Shown: piece after piece, positions 1 through 11,003 of the stretch | Position numbering within the stretch: position 1 is the stretch's first letter | Layout: every line of letters starts with the position of its first letter | NCBI GenBank assembly: GCA_022702545.1 | Contig: JAHRBC010000003.1 | Location: 1,674,001-1,738,000 of the forward strand | Direction of reading: 5' to 3' | DNA from: Phycomyces nitens | Taxonomy: Eukaryota > Mucoromycota > Mucoromycetes > Mucorales > Phycomycetaceae | DNA: 64,000 nt | Notes under the pieces: generated by a model | Databases searched by the model: none | The model's input: only the letters and a program-made list of their open reading frames with translations | Told to the model about the DNA's origin: nothing | Made by a program: the position numbers and the translations under genes

Positions 1-1590
1 CTGGCTGTATACCTGGATCAATTTACCAACCTTTAAAGAGTCCGTAGGAGAAAGAGGTCTAGTGGACAAGATATGGAAAATAAATACCAAACGACCCCAC
101 ACAATAATCCCCACACTATATTACTTTTCTGACAAGACACGGAAAAAGGTCTTGATGACTTCGGTTGATAGCTGAAGGGTGGGGACAGAATTGGCACCAG
201 AGCGTCGTGACATCTCCATTGTGTATTTTGTTTCCAAGAAATTTATACATGCAACAGCAAACATCATCCCATCTTCAGAAATCCTTTCATTCAACCATTT
301 CTCCATGTTAAGATGCTGCCTTCTTGCTGCGAGTGAGGCCATGTCAAGCGCAAAGAAAGGTACTTCTGCCCTCAATACATGGGAAAGAATCTAGCCTCAA
401 GAACATTAGCCTTGGCGATCTCAATTTGTCTCCCTTTACCTTTGATTCTTGAGCCAAGTCAAGGATTCGTGATATTGAGGTAGGATCACTTTTATACATA
501 TCCAAAAAGCCTTCTAGTAACAGGCCCGAATGGATATTCCACAGCAGCATCACTACCAATATCGAATTGGCATGGCCATTCATAAATATGTTGAATAGTC
601 GCAACAGGAGATCCCGGTGTAATTCATTCTTGATCGGCTGTGAATGCTCATGTCAGCCTTTATTTCATTACATATTATCTCATGCCACACCACGCTGGAT
701 CATTTATCTCCAAACATTGCCCCCCCCCCCCCCTCACATACAAATGTCCCCCACCCCCACCCCTTACCTGTATCTGTGCCAATCCCAACAAAAGCAACTC
801 AGGTGCTTGAAGTACGAGCCGATCCATAAGAAGTCTAACATCGTCTGCCACAGACGTGTCGGTAACCTTGATGATTGCTTCAATCAGATCCAAACAATTC
901 AACTGTTGGGATGCCAAATGGAGTAAGCTAGCACGGACACTCATAGGAAGTGCCTGGATATGAGTGTCTCTGATGATTTTCCGGAGAGGCAGACGTGAAA
1001 GGTCAAGTACATCAGGCGAGCCATATATCATTTGGTATAATACACTCAAGTGGCCCCGTACGTTCCTCCAGGGTTGCATGAATACATAGGCAGGAAATGG
1101 TTGATGAGAATCCTGAATAAACATGATAATTAACATGATATAATCAATCGCCCATATACTATGTTACAATACCTTTTGGCTATAGTTCCATGCGTCTACT
1201 AATATCTTGAGGCCAGTAGCATCATAGACAACAAACTCTGGGCTATCAAGTCCATGCATCACTGCTGTCCAGTCTAGACCAGGTTCCTGATTTTTATGAT
1301 TATTGAGCCATCAAAAGTGAAAAAGTGTCTAGGCTACAAGAGGTGTATTGCCTGTATACCTTTTTATTTACTGCCGCAACAAAGTTCTCGATATTCCAGG
1401 TAGTTGCATCTGGGCTTGGGGTTAGACTGCTGTGAGTGCGGACCATCATCGTCAGGACGCGTGCAATGGACATGGGATTCAGCTCTCGATTCTCCATGAC
1501 CCGCATGGCATTGTCCAGTGTGTTGCAAGATGAATATCCCATCTCAAAGAGAATTTTACTCAAACCAAATACATCGACAGGTCTTGACAT
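1..1590 (-). CDS. NOT1: CCR4-NOT scaffold subunit NOT1 (CNOT1), partial, C-terminal part beyond the left edge
   Basis: NOT1 is the large helical scaffold of the CCR4-NOT deadenylase, which shortens mRNA poly(A) tails and also acts in transcription. Exons read on the minus strand are 1360-1590, 1173-1286, 768-1112, 440-637, 125-390 and 1-58; all join in frame with GT-AG introns. The protein carries stretches typical of the NOT1 HEAT-repeat region, such as 'VRTHSSL', 'TWNIENFV', 'FMQPWRNVRGHLSVLYQMIY', 'LLLLGLAQIQ' and 'LDMASLAARRQHLNMEKWL', in the order seen in animal CNOT1. The reading frame is still open at base 1, so most of the protein lies outside the window. A true ATG sits at 1590, but by comparison with CNOT1 about 200 N-terminal residues should precede it, and I could not find them in 1591-2800. 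The start is therefore uncertain. A 14-base C run (720-733) lies in an intron. Confidence 0.88.
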
Positions 1591-2799
1591 TGAATTACTG
1601 TTGTATAGGTCGATGAGGTCAATCGCTCCAATGAATTCAGGTGGGATAGATGAGATTTACCAGATGCGATGATTGCTCTAAGGTTGGAGGATGGTTAGCC
1701 AGGTTCCTGGGCGCTAGTTATTTATCTCTCTCTAAAACTTACTCGTTTCTGGATAGTAAGAAGAAGAAAAAAGGTAGTAATAAGTGTTAAAGAAGGGTGA
1801 GCACTTTGGATTGTGGGCCTATTGATTTCATCGAGCGCAGTAAGAAAAAAAAAGAAGAAAATTACCACCCAGGGAGTAACAAAAAATACGAGAAATAGGC
1901 AAGCCTGTTGTATGGACCATTAAATGCAGCGAATATTCATACCACTATAGTCAAATATCAACATTTTGAATATCTATTGGAAATTCTGCCAAGTGCTTTA
2001 CCAGTTTATAAAGTGTTTCAACCATATGTATCAAGAATGATGTGACGTAAGGAACCACCCCACTTCTTGGTCTCCTTGCTCTCTTTCTTTCTTTGGCTTT
2101 CTTTCTTTGGTTTGCTGCCTTGTAGTATCCATTTATCTTTAATGTCTTGTCTAGTATGGCTTTAGGGCGAAAGAAGAACAAGAAAGAAAAAAGGATTTTG
2201 AAAGGACAGGATTAAAGAGCGGAGAAATAAATGAAGACAGTTGCTTGGCCTCACTCTCTATCGTCATCCATCACCTCAAGTACAAAAAGTCCTTTTTTTA
2301 CTATTAGCCTTGGCCACCAGTATATTGACTTGATAATTCAAGCTAGCCACAGCACCCTTGCAAAGGTCTATTGGATATAATGCCCAGAAACTAACCTGTA
2401 GCTCATATCAAGCATCTGGAATCATATCACATTTGCAACTGTAAAGATAATCCGCAATAGGACCAAGGATTACAAAGGATTACAAAGGGTCCTCTTGAAT
2501 ACATGCATGTTTATTACAAGTGAAAAGGCAGCTTTGGGTAGCACTAATCAAATCCAACCTCTGAAAACAGCCATGTTTTATATAGCATTCAAGCAAAGAA
2601 ATATACACTTTTATTCCGAAATACAGGGTCTATAGTAAAGAATTGTGGTGGTTTTATTGTCCGATAAAAAAGAAGAAGATGAAAGTCTTGTATCTTTAAT
2701 CATGTAGTAAAGAATGTAAAGACCACATATAGCCATGAGATTGATAGAGACTCATCTTTACTGTATGAAGTTTACAGAGGTAAAAAAAACGAGCTATGT
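1591..2799. other. Intergenic AT-rich DNA upstream of NOT1
   Basis: No gene recognised. The stretch would have to hold the missing NOT1 5' exons or promoter. Short open frames here are not family-like. A small tandem duplication (gattacaaag, twice) lies near 2466-2487. The right part may be the far end of the decayed Tc1 element that follows. Confidence 0.4.
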
Positions 2800-3345
2800 T
2801 TAATAAGTAATAGATGAATTTATTTGCAACCTTTCTGACATGGCTACTTTATGGGAGGTGGCACTGTCTTGGTAAATGTAGCCACCATCCTCAACATTTG
2901 GAAGATACTCATAGAGTAACAAAAAAAGAGTCTTGCAAAACCTTTAAATCCTTTTTAGCATTCATATTGCCATCCAAGACAACAAGTGGTCCATCTCCTC
3001 CTGCCTAGATAGACTCCCAGATCATAATTGAACCTCCATTTCCTTGTACTTTTGGAGCAAGGCAATTGGGGTGGTACTTTTCATTAGGCTCACGCCAAAA
3101 ATAGGCATGACCATTATTCTTGAAGAGAGAGAGGACTTGGACTCATCGCTCCAGATCACCTTTTCCCATTGCTGATTCCAGTTTTTTTCTTACAGTATTG
3201 TAAAAAGCATGGCGCTTTGCAATGTGCTCCTTAGTCAGGAGAGACTTCGTGAGAGATTGTGGTAGGTAGGACGTTTTCGTGTCTCGCAATGTCAGCAACT
3301 CTCATCCTGGCAATGTTAAGTCCAATTATGAATCCTTTTCTCAAA
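2800..3345 (-). pseudogene. Decayed Tc1/mariner-family transposase
   Basis: Read on the minus strand this holds broken pieces of a Tc1-type DD34E transposase. An N-terminal helix-turn-helix fragment ('LRKGFIIGLNIARMRVADIA') lies near 3345-3290. The catalytic-core piece follows: 'WSDESKSSLFKNNGHAYFWR', then 'KVQGNGGSIMIWESI', 'GDGPLVVLDGNMNAKKDL' and 'IYQDSATSHKVAM', matching the family's WSDES, GG(S)xMxWG and FQxDxAxxH blocks. Stops and frame changes separate the blocks, the segment between the HTH and the first catalytic Asp is shortened, and the SPDLNPIE block is not seen. No intact terminal repeats were found. It is a dead copy. Confidence 0.75.
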
Positions 3346-4870
3346 TCTGAAAGCCTTTGCAAAGTCTTGTGGGGCTGATTGTTTTGTCATTAAGGCATGA
3401 TGTTAAAGTTATTAATGGAATTTAAGAGATTAAGAAAAGCAAAATGTAAGAGTGTCTAAAGAGATAAATATCCGAGATTAAAAGTATACAACTTTTTTTT
3501 TATCAGACCCTGTAACTCTTGCCGCAGTACCCGTATTGAACGCATTGACCACAGTACAGCACCAACCTTGATAACCAAATATGATAAATGACGCAATTTT
3601 GATCAAGCAATTGTGCACGCATGTCAATCGATCATTGTAGAATACAATGCACTCAGTCATCCTGACAACATTAGAGGCATGAACAATCAATCATTTGAAT
3701 GCAAACCTATCACTCTGTCAAAGAGGTCATTCAATGGCAATGTTGCTGATCCAAGCTTTTGGTGCCAATTTAGCATCACTAGTTCACCGGCCACCTCACC
3801 GAGGAATGCTTTCTAGTCGTCAATATTTTGAATTGGACACAAAGACAGCACTCTTGCTTAACAAAGATTGGACGCATGAACCACATATCAAGTTTGCATG
3901 TGTCCAAGTCTTAGCAGGCTCAATTTTAATGAATGTCAACAATGATGGTAGAGATTTATGGTCGAACCTTTTAATTTGGTTGGTCAAATAAGACAACTTT
4001 GATCGCATATTTTCATCATCCAAGCACTTACTTCCTTTGTCATGCTTCAAGTTATCTTGCTTTGCCACATTACCGTCAGCCATACACAGTGTTTAACTAC
4101 TGCGATTACAAAGGCGTGACAAAATCAATGGATAACGAAAGCTCATCAGAAATACCCATCATTGGAAATATGGAATTGAACAACCATATTCTTAGAAACA
4201 TGGCTACGATAATTTCATCGGATATCTGCAAGGCAAACAAAACAGTAGTCGTTAATATTCAAAGACGATTATGTACGCACTGCAAAAAGTGTGCGATTTT
4301 ATGATGGAGAAATATCTAAAATATTAAAGTACCATCATTGATTTATTATGATTTCAATCTATATTTCTCTACCATGCAAATATGAATCGTACTAGGTTGA
4401 ATGAAGCCTGCTCTAACAAAGAAATAAGTCTTTAGTTCTGCTTTAAAGACATTTGATATCCCCCAACTTTTCTGCTATTAAAGAGGTCTAGTTTATTATA
4501 TATTTAATATCAAGTAAGTCTGTGATTTACTCTATTTAGTGCCATGTAAAGCTAATCGCGATATCGAAGAATAACATAATTGTCAATTTCATTTTACAGT
4601 TAGATGCTTTATTTAATCAAGAAATACTCTAATCAGTTTAAAGTCAAGGCCTTGTGAAATTGCCTATATCTGATAATTCATTTTCATCACCTCTCAAGAA
4701 TATTAACTTTGCCACCTTCAAAAGGCAGAGAAAATACCATAGTTCAATAGTCATTGAAAATAAAGACATATATTCCAATGCATATCCAATAGAAGTACCT
4801 AATATTCTTAATGACAGTTAGAGTGAGCAATCAGGAAAAGAGATTATCCAAGTATTATACTCTCCTCAGT
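3346..4870. other. Gene-poor DNA, nothing recognised
   Basis: Several 65-100 codon open frames occur on both strands between 3480 and 4310, but none has a recognisable motif, a coherent exon chain or a convincing start context. The rest (4311-4870) is AT-rich. I see no RNA gene or repeat array. It may be further mobile-element debris. Confidence 0.4.
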
Positions 4871-5720
4871 TCAATCGATATATTCAGAGTTGAAATCCCA
4901 TCCTTTTTTGCAGTGTGAGGGGGCATTGATCAGAATGGTCGCCTGCAGATTACGATGGGCTGGGGCGAAAAGAAGAAGAAAAAACGAAACCTTGGTGCCT
5001 GAGGAAGCAGGGGCTAATGGACGTGACTTGCGGAAGGAAACGATGGCTTTACGCACAGACTCTTGTGAATTTACTTGTTCCGACAATGACTGTTGGAATG
5101 ATGAGGGATCCATGGTTTAGCGTTTAACAGAGCCAGGATCGGCCGCCTGGGATTTTGGGATTTAATTCCTGCATAGCCAGTTCATTTCAAGATTGAGTGA
5201 TGGAGGCCAAAGTGTGGATCGGCAAAGAGCGCATATCCTTGACAATGGCAAGGAGACGAGGAGCTTCCGTGTCAGGAACGCTAAGAAGGATTTAATAGGC
5301 CAAAATGTCTAATGGCCGGAAAGAAGCAGATAAATTATACTGCAGGGAGCAAAGAAGATTGTCTTCCTAAGTTTGATGAGGCTTTAATTGAGCCAAAGCA
5401 ACCGGAAGAGTGGCAGGAGAGGTATAGACCAAGTCGTGAATCGGCGGGTAGGTGTCGATAATCTTCTTGCGAGATTCGGAATCTAATAGAAGGTTAAAGA
5501 AACCCGCTGAAATGCCAGTGATAGAGTTCAATAGATTCGGAGGAAGTGGTCTCCAACGATGCCAAGCGATTCTGCAAGTCAGCAATATTTTGCAAAAAGG
5601 TGAGTGGAATCCAAAGAGTGTGACATTACAGGGAAAATCAGGTAGCGGTAATGACCAGCGAAAAAGGCGATCAATTAGATACATAAAGACTAAGAAAGTA
5701 CTTTATATAGTTTCTCGCTA
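4871..5720 (-). pseudogene. Unidentified decayed coding stretch, possibly retrotransposon-derived
   Basis: On the minus strand, long partly open frames run through this region but are cut by stops and shift between frames. One frame reads coherently from about 5480 down to 5170 with pieces such as 'YPPIHDLVYTSPATLPVALA', 'LCSLQYNLSASFRPLDILAY' and 'DTEAPRLLAIVKDMRSL', crossing two stop codons. A later open frame starts at an ATG at 5113 ('MDPSSFQQSLSEQVNSQESV'). There is no splice pattern that restores one protein. The composition resembles gag-like proteins of retroelements I have seen in this phylum (DIRS-like is a guess), but no catalytic domain is visible. Function unknown. Confidence 0.3.
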
Positions 5721-6264
5721 TTGTAATAAAAAAAAGATGATTAATAACACTTGGGCCTTGTCTTCCAGTTCGACGGTCTCATCAAATTCCAGGAGAATTC
5801 TAAATTCGACCGTTAATTCTTACTGATTGAAACAAATTCAAAAATAATTATCAAATTAAAGATGCCTTATTTTCTGGTAGATAAAAGCCACTCTTGTTGG
5901 ATAATCCTTAATCATCTGCCAGGAAATATAGACTTTTGTATTATTATTTTTTACCTGTGAAGCTTTATTAAATGAAATTGAAACAAATTTCGAACAAGGT
6001 CGATAGTTAAAGCTAAATGCACCATACGTTTACTATCTTACTATTGCTTTATATTTAGTGCACACTTGCATTCTTTACTGGAACAGTAACAAGACACCAT
6101 CATTATATTCGCTTTATAAGCACTAGTCTTATGGTATCCACTTTTGGATTACTACCCATACCCCATAAATGTACTTTTATACAAGTTTTATGAAAATAGA
6201 AAGGGCCCATAGACTGATATTATTTATTTATATTTAGAGATTCTTTATATTTGCTTAATATAGA
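5721..6264. other. Intergenic, 3' side of the perilipin-like gene
   Basis: AT-rich sequence with no supported gene. It probably contains the 3' UTR and polyadenylation region of the minus-strand gene ending at 6265. Confidence 0.4.
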
Positions 6265-7498
6265 TTATTCGAGTAAGTTTGTGGGTGCATCTTGAGAACT
6301 AATGTTTGCCAACCGATGAGTCAATTCAGAAACAACTTTTGACCTATTCCTCTGTGCCATTTCACGGTATAGAGTTACTTGTGACTGAAGAGTCTCGACA
6401 GAGTGTTGAAGAAAAGGCATCATGATACGAGTATGTGAAATGCTTACGACCTGACGAGCACGTTCAAAAACAGGGCGTTCGGTACTCTCAATGGTTTGTC
6501 TGATTGTTTCATATTCTTGTTTGGCAATATTCACAAAGGGATTGATGAGATGGCGTTGGACTGGTTCAGGAAGACGTTCGACATATGTGTTTGAGTGACT
6601 AGATATCCTTGGCCACAGCGATTCAGCTTGCTCAACAAACCAGACAGGACTTGGGCGAGCGGGCTCGGTTGCTTCATGGTCAGAAAAGTTGTGGGTCAGT
6701 CGGTCGGTCAGAGAGTTTGCAAGATTATAGAGACGCATGGCTTGACGAAGATGTTCAGGGGGTTCTTCTGTGCGTAATACAATGGTAGGAGACTTTCTCG
6801 GTTTAGGACGCTGGTCTTGTGGCAGATAGCGGTCCAATGTGGCTTCAACCCGGTCAACCACATCTTCAAGTCGCCTGTGGACATTCCTGGAAGCTGCCTT
6901 TGCAGGAGCCTTGATACGGCAAACTGCTTGGTCGATTTGGTCTTTGAGTTCAAGCGAGAGTGTTTGAGGGTGAACGGCATGGGCAATTTCCTGGGTGGGT
7001 GCGTTGACCAAGGGAAAACGATCAGACACAATGTCAAGCGAACGGTTACCAATTGTATTGACCAGGGCAAGAGGACTCTTTAGCCGCCTGCTTTCCAATA
7101 AAGGCATCATGCTCTGCAAGGTATTCTCGGCCTGCTTTAGTGCTACTCTTCCGAGCAAATGTTGGCTCAAGATTTGTTGTGTTCCAACAAGCCCATCTTG
7201 GATAATTGGGATTGACACCAGACGTTGCATAAAACTCCATGGACTACTCTCTCGATGAGTATTATCACAATATTGCGGCGCAAGGAAATCATCATCGTCC
7301 ACACTGGGATTTAGAAGGTGAAACTCCTTGGTGTCTTCTTCGACATAGTATGCACTATCGCCTCCAATGCTGCTGTCACTTTTGATGCTTTCGCCGCTAT
7401 GGCTTTGACTGTCATCTTCTATGAAATATTAACAAGATGCCTAGATATGTATTGTATGTACCTAATGGAGTGTAGTAGCCGTAGCTCTGAGTTGTCAT
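6265..7498 (-). CDS. Fungal perilipin-like lipid-droplet protein
   Basis: Predicted 396-residue protein related to fungal perilipins (CAP20/MPL1 family), which coat lipid droplets and control lipolysis. Two exons: 7462-7498 (ATG at 7498, 'MTTQSYGYYTPL') and 6265-7418, joined through a 43-nt intron (7419-7461) in frame. The N-terminal 65 residues are acidic and serine-rich. The core starts with 'FMQRLVSIPIIQDGL', 'LGRVALKQAENTL' and 'NRSLDIVSDRFPLVNAPT'; this pattern (a stretch around 'SIPLVQD', then 'G..AL..AE.T', then 'D....FP.V..PT') is the hallmark of fungal perilipins. The remainder is predicted amphipathic helix without a membrane span or signal peptide. The upstream 665 bp is shared with the divergent Hel2 gene. 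Family call moderately sure; a distant PAT-type protein is the alternative. Confidence 0.72.
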
Positions 7499-8164
7499 TT
7501 CTGTTCAGGGAGTGGTAAAGGAGAAGAGAAAGATGTAACAACGAGGTTTGGATCTTCTTGCAAAGATATAAACCACCAGGAATCCAGAATAATAATAAAA
7601 AAAAGGGGGGCGAGCGAGCAAGTGAGCATTGACACGCCCATAACAATAAGAAAGGGGAAGGACAATTGATATGTATGTAACTTGAGCAATTAACCACCCC
7701 AAATAACAACCTTTCGACCTTCTCTTTAGACAAACTACGTGCCAAAAAAAAGACTCCTTTCTTAACATCATTCTCCCACCTTGAGGTCGCCATAATAGCC
7801 TCACTTGCCAGGCGTGGATCTGGATAGCGAACAAACACCCTGAATCTTAATAGTAAAAATGGAGTGCTTGTCTTTGGGCTAAATATCCATGGTCCCACGC
7901 AATAAGTCCATATGGAGCAACAAGACACACTTGAACAATTGCTACTTATAGGCCTTTGTAGTAATATAGGTCTCCTGTTAAAAAAGCAAGTTTTATTGGC
8001 TCTTTCTCTCGCTCTCTATATCCAGCCACGTGGAATGAGCTGTGCCTTGTTGCTGCGGTAATAACCACACTGTGATACGGAGTTCGAACAGATCGACATC
8101 TTCACAAAGCGGCTTTGTTATTTTGTCTTGTTTTCCATTACTACTTGTCTTGTTTTCTTCAAGG
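7499..8164. promoter_or_regulatory. Shared divergent promoter region between perilipin-like gene and Hel2
   Basis: The 666-bp gap between two start codons that face away from each other. Long minus-strand open frames here (for example through 7505-7928) lack motifs and are most likely untranslated leader or noise. A pyrimidine/purine-biased stretch (about 7590-7660) is present. No individual element can be named. Confidence 0.4.
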
Positions 8165-10665
8165 ATGGATCCCACACCTACAGCCCAAGCCACGTCTAAT
8201 GAGACACCCAAAAATACCAGATCGCACCATCATCGTCGCCGCCCAAAGCCAAAACAAGATCCCGAAGCCCATTCCTCCAAAGACCAGCCAGAAAGCAATG
8301 CACGACCACGTCAGCGCACCCCGAAAAAGAAGAAGAATCCTGCCCAGGCCAAACCAACAGAACCCTCAGACTCCAAAGAGGCTGTGGCCGAACCAAAGTC
8401 TTCTGAACACACCGATGAGGATGAGGAAGAGCTGTGTTTTATCTGTACGGAGCCTATCGTCACATACGCAGTTTCGGCCTGTGACCATCGAACGTGCCAT
8501 TTGTGTGCAGTTCGTCTGAGAGCACTCTATGGAATACGACAGTGTGCCTACTGCAAGGTAGAGTCAACAATATTATTTGATTTGGAGATGTATAAGCATA
8601 ACCGACTAGAGAAGAGGATTGTGCTGATGAAAGGAATATTGTATTAATCCATAGGCAGAACAAAAAACTGTTGTGTTTACCAAAGATCCAGAAAAGCCTT
8701 TTGAAGCCTACAGCCGAGAAGACACGCCATTTTTTGATAAAAAGCTAAAAGGACGCTTTGAGGATCAGGAAACCTATCAAGATATCCTACTTTTGCAGCA
8801 ATACAACTGTCCTGAGCCAGATTGTAAGATTGCTTGTGAGAATGGATGGGGGGAGCTCAAGAAGCATGTCAAAAAGGCCCACGATCTGATGCCATGGTAT
8901 GATAAATATATAAAGGCGCAGTAGTGTGTCAAATACAAATGCTTATCCAAAAAGTATGGTTGTAGCGATCTTTGCACCCAAAACAAAAAGATCTTTTCGC
9001 ACGAACACACTCTGTACACCTATGCCCAACTACAGAAGCACTGTAAACAGGGCGACAAGGGTCTTGCAAAAGATGATGATACTGGATTCAAGGGGCATCC
9101 TGACTGCCATTTCTGCAGAACCAGATTTTATGGGAATGATGAACTCTATGAGCATTGTCGCGATAAGCATGAGCAGTGTCATTTGTGTGTTCGTCATGGT
9201 GTCCAGCATGAATATTTTGCAAATTATGATAGTATGGTAAGCCAAGAACAGAGGATCATAAAGAGGTATTGACACTGGATACAGGAGAAACATTTTAAAA
9301 GGGACCATCACATCTGCCAGTATCGTGAGTGCCTTGACAAGAAGTTTGTCGTGTTTGAAACAGACATTGATCTCAAGGCCCATGAAGTAAGACACGACGT
9401 TTTGTTTTCTGGTGGGCCAGACAAAAGCTAGTGATTGATTGATTAATTAATTGATTGGTATTTTAAACTAGGTAGAAGAGCACGGTGCTTCTGTGGCCCA
9501 TTTGCCGCGCGCCAAACAGGCTGAAGCAAGACGTGTAGATGTTGATTTTGATTATGGATCAACTTCGTCTGGATCACGTCAAGATAGACAATCAAGGGAG
9601 CGTGGCCAGCGCAAGCAGCGATCCCAACCAGAAGAACTCACACCTCCTTCATTAAACGATTTCCCAAGTATCAGTGGACTTTCTCAAGCCCTGCCTAGCA
9701 CAGGCTCATCTAATCGTCAGAATAAGAATGGTAGAGTGCAGCAACGTCCTGCTGGATTCGGTAACCTCACAGCAGAAAGCAACTGGCCAAGTCTAGGAGA
9801 AAGCAGCACTCAGGCTGTGTCTACACCTGCTGTTGAAGAAAAGCCTAATATGGGCCATGTTTCGAGTCAGGCTGCATTTTTGGACAAGGTCGGCCACATG
9901 TTGAAAAGCATGGACAAGGTTGTTAGATTCAAACAGTTGACTACCGCATATCGTAAATCAAACATGGATGCAGATAGCTTCGTGAACGAGATCTGCGACT
10001 TGTGCGACAACCTTAAACACCGCGACACAATCTTTGGCAGCCTAGACGAGTTCCTGGAGAGCGAAGAAAGCCGAGTAGAAGTCGAACGTGCATGGCGTGC
10101 TCGCAACAGGGCTAATGAAGTGAGTTTTTTTTATTTGTTTGATGGTTTGATTCATTCAGGCTCTAACGCGTCAATCAAGAACAAACCAAGCTTTCGAGGA
10201 TCTCCTACAAACAATAACAGTGAATCGTCGTCGCGTGTGCTTGTGATCAAATCTGCAAATACACGTGTGGGTGGGACGCGTACAACAAAGTCGCGCACGG
10301 GTGTTTGGAACCGTGTTGCGCATGCAGCCGAAAGCACTGAGCAGAGTTTTCCTGCCTTGAACCTTCCCACTCTGTCGAATGGCCAATCAAAGACAGCATG
10401 GGCAAGCAAAACACAGACCCCAGAGGAAGCTAGCAGTAGTTTCCCAGCCCTCTCCCAACCAAAGAACCACTTCCCCACCCTGCCGACTAGTTCACGGAAG
10501 CCACTGGGGAATAACCTGCGTCAATATACAAGACAAAGTGCATGGACAGATGGATCACCAGATCAAGCGAACGACGACTTTTCAATGACAGAGGATTCTG
10601 ACCCAGTTGAACAAAAGAAAAAAAAGGGAAAAAAGAAGCAGGTCCTGTTCCGTGTGGGTCTCTAG
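8165..10665 (+). CDS. HEL2: Ribosome-collision RING E3 ubiquitin ligase, Hel2/ZNF598 homolog
   Basis: Hel2/ZNF598 detects collided ribosomes and ubiquitinates small-subunit proteins to start ribosome-associated quality control. Exons: 8165-8557, 8655-8896, 8966-9236, 9285-9386, 9472-10665, giving 733 residues in one frame. A basic, disordered N-terminus precedes the RING ('ELCFICTEPI', 'SACDHRTCHLCAVRLRALYG', 'CAYCK', about residues 90-131). Then come zinc-finger pairs: 'YNCPEPDCKIACENGWGELK', 'CDLCTQNKKIFSHEHTLY', 'GHPDCHFCRTRFYGNDELYE', 'CHLCVRHGVQHEYFANYDSM' and 'HICQYRECLDKKFVVFE'. The C-terminal half has several 'FPAL'-type motifs typical of the family. A strong intron-like segment (10120-10159, gtgag to ttcag) lies inside the last exon; removing its 40 nt would break the frame, so it is kept here. 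Confidence 0.92.
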
Positions 10666-11003
10666 AGAGACAGTATGCTGGTGCCTTTAGGACTTTTATA
10701 AAAGAGTTTCGTGTATAATTGATTATAAGACGCAAAGTTTTTTATTTTAATAGCAACGATAGACTATAATCCCAAAGTAGTATTTTATGTGTGTGTTTGT
10801 GTGTTTGTGTGTGTGTGTGTTTAATAGAAAGGTACATACATATTTGATCATAGACGGGAGAATAAGAAGAAGAAGGAGGATAATGTCGCCAATAAGGAGT
10901 GCGAATTCATAGGACAATCCTTTTGTGAATTTTTGTTATATGACATTGGTGGTGTTCTACAAGGCGAGGTAAAATGGGGGGGGGGGGGGGGATAAAAGAG
11001 TAC
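10666..11003. repeat. Convergent intergenic with TG-rich microsatellite (about 10788-10821) and 16-base G run (10976-10991)
   Basis: Between the end of Hel2 and the end of the minus-strand YEATS gene. A TG/TTTG tract and a 16-base guanine homopolymer on the plus strand are directly visible. These are likely 3' UTR/terminator DNA of both genes. No gene seen. Confidence 0.7.

Noticed and set aside
1951..2181. A basic minus-strand frame with KKAKERKRARRPRSG
   Set aside because: Biased composition from A/G-rich DNA; no similarity to NOT1 N-terminus or to a transposase.
3695..4304. Two plus-strand frames of about 100 codons in the gap near the first Tc1 remnant
   Set aside because: No domain, weak start context, no splice pattern that joins them; probably chance or mobile-element debris.
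7505..7928. Minus-strand frames of 109-169 codons upstream of the perilipin-like gene
   Set aside because: No motif, no plausible start and shared with the promoter region; three overlapping frames are open at once, which suggests low-stop composition.
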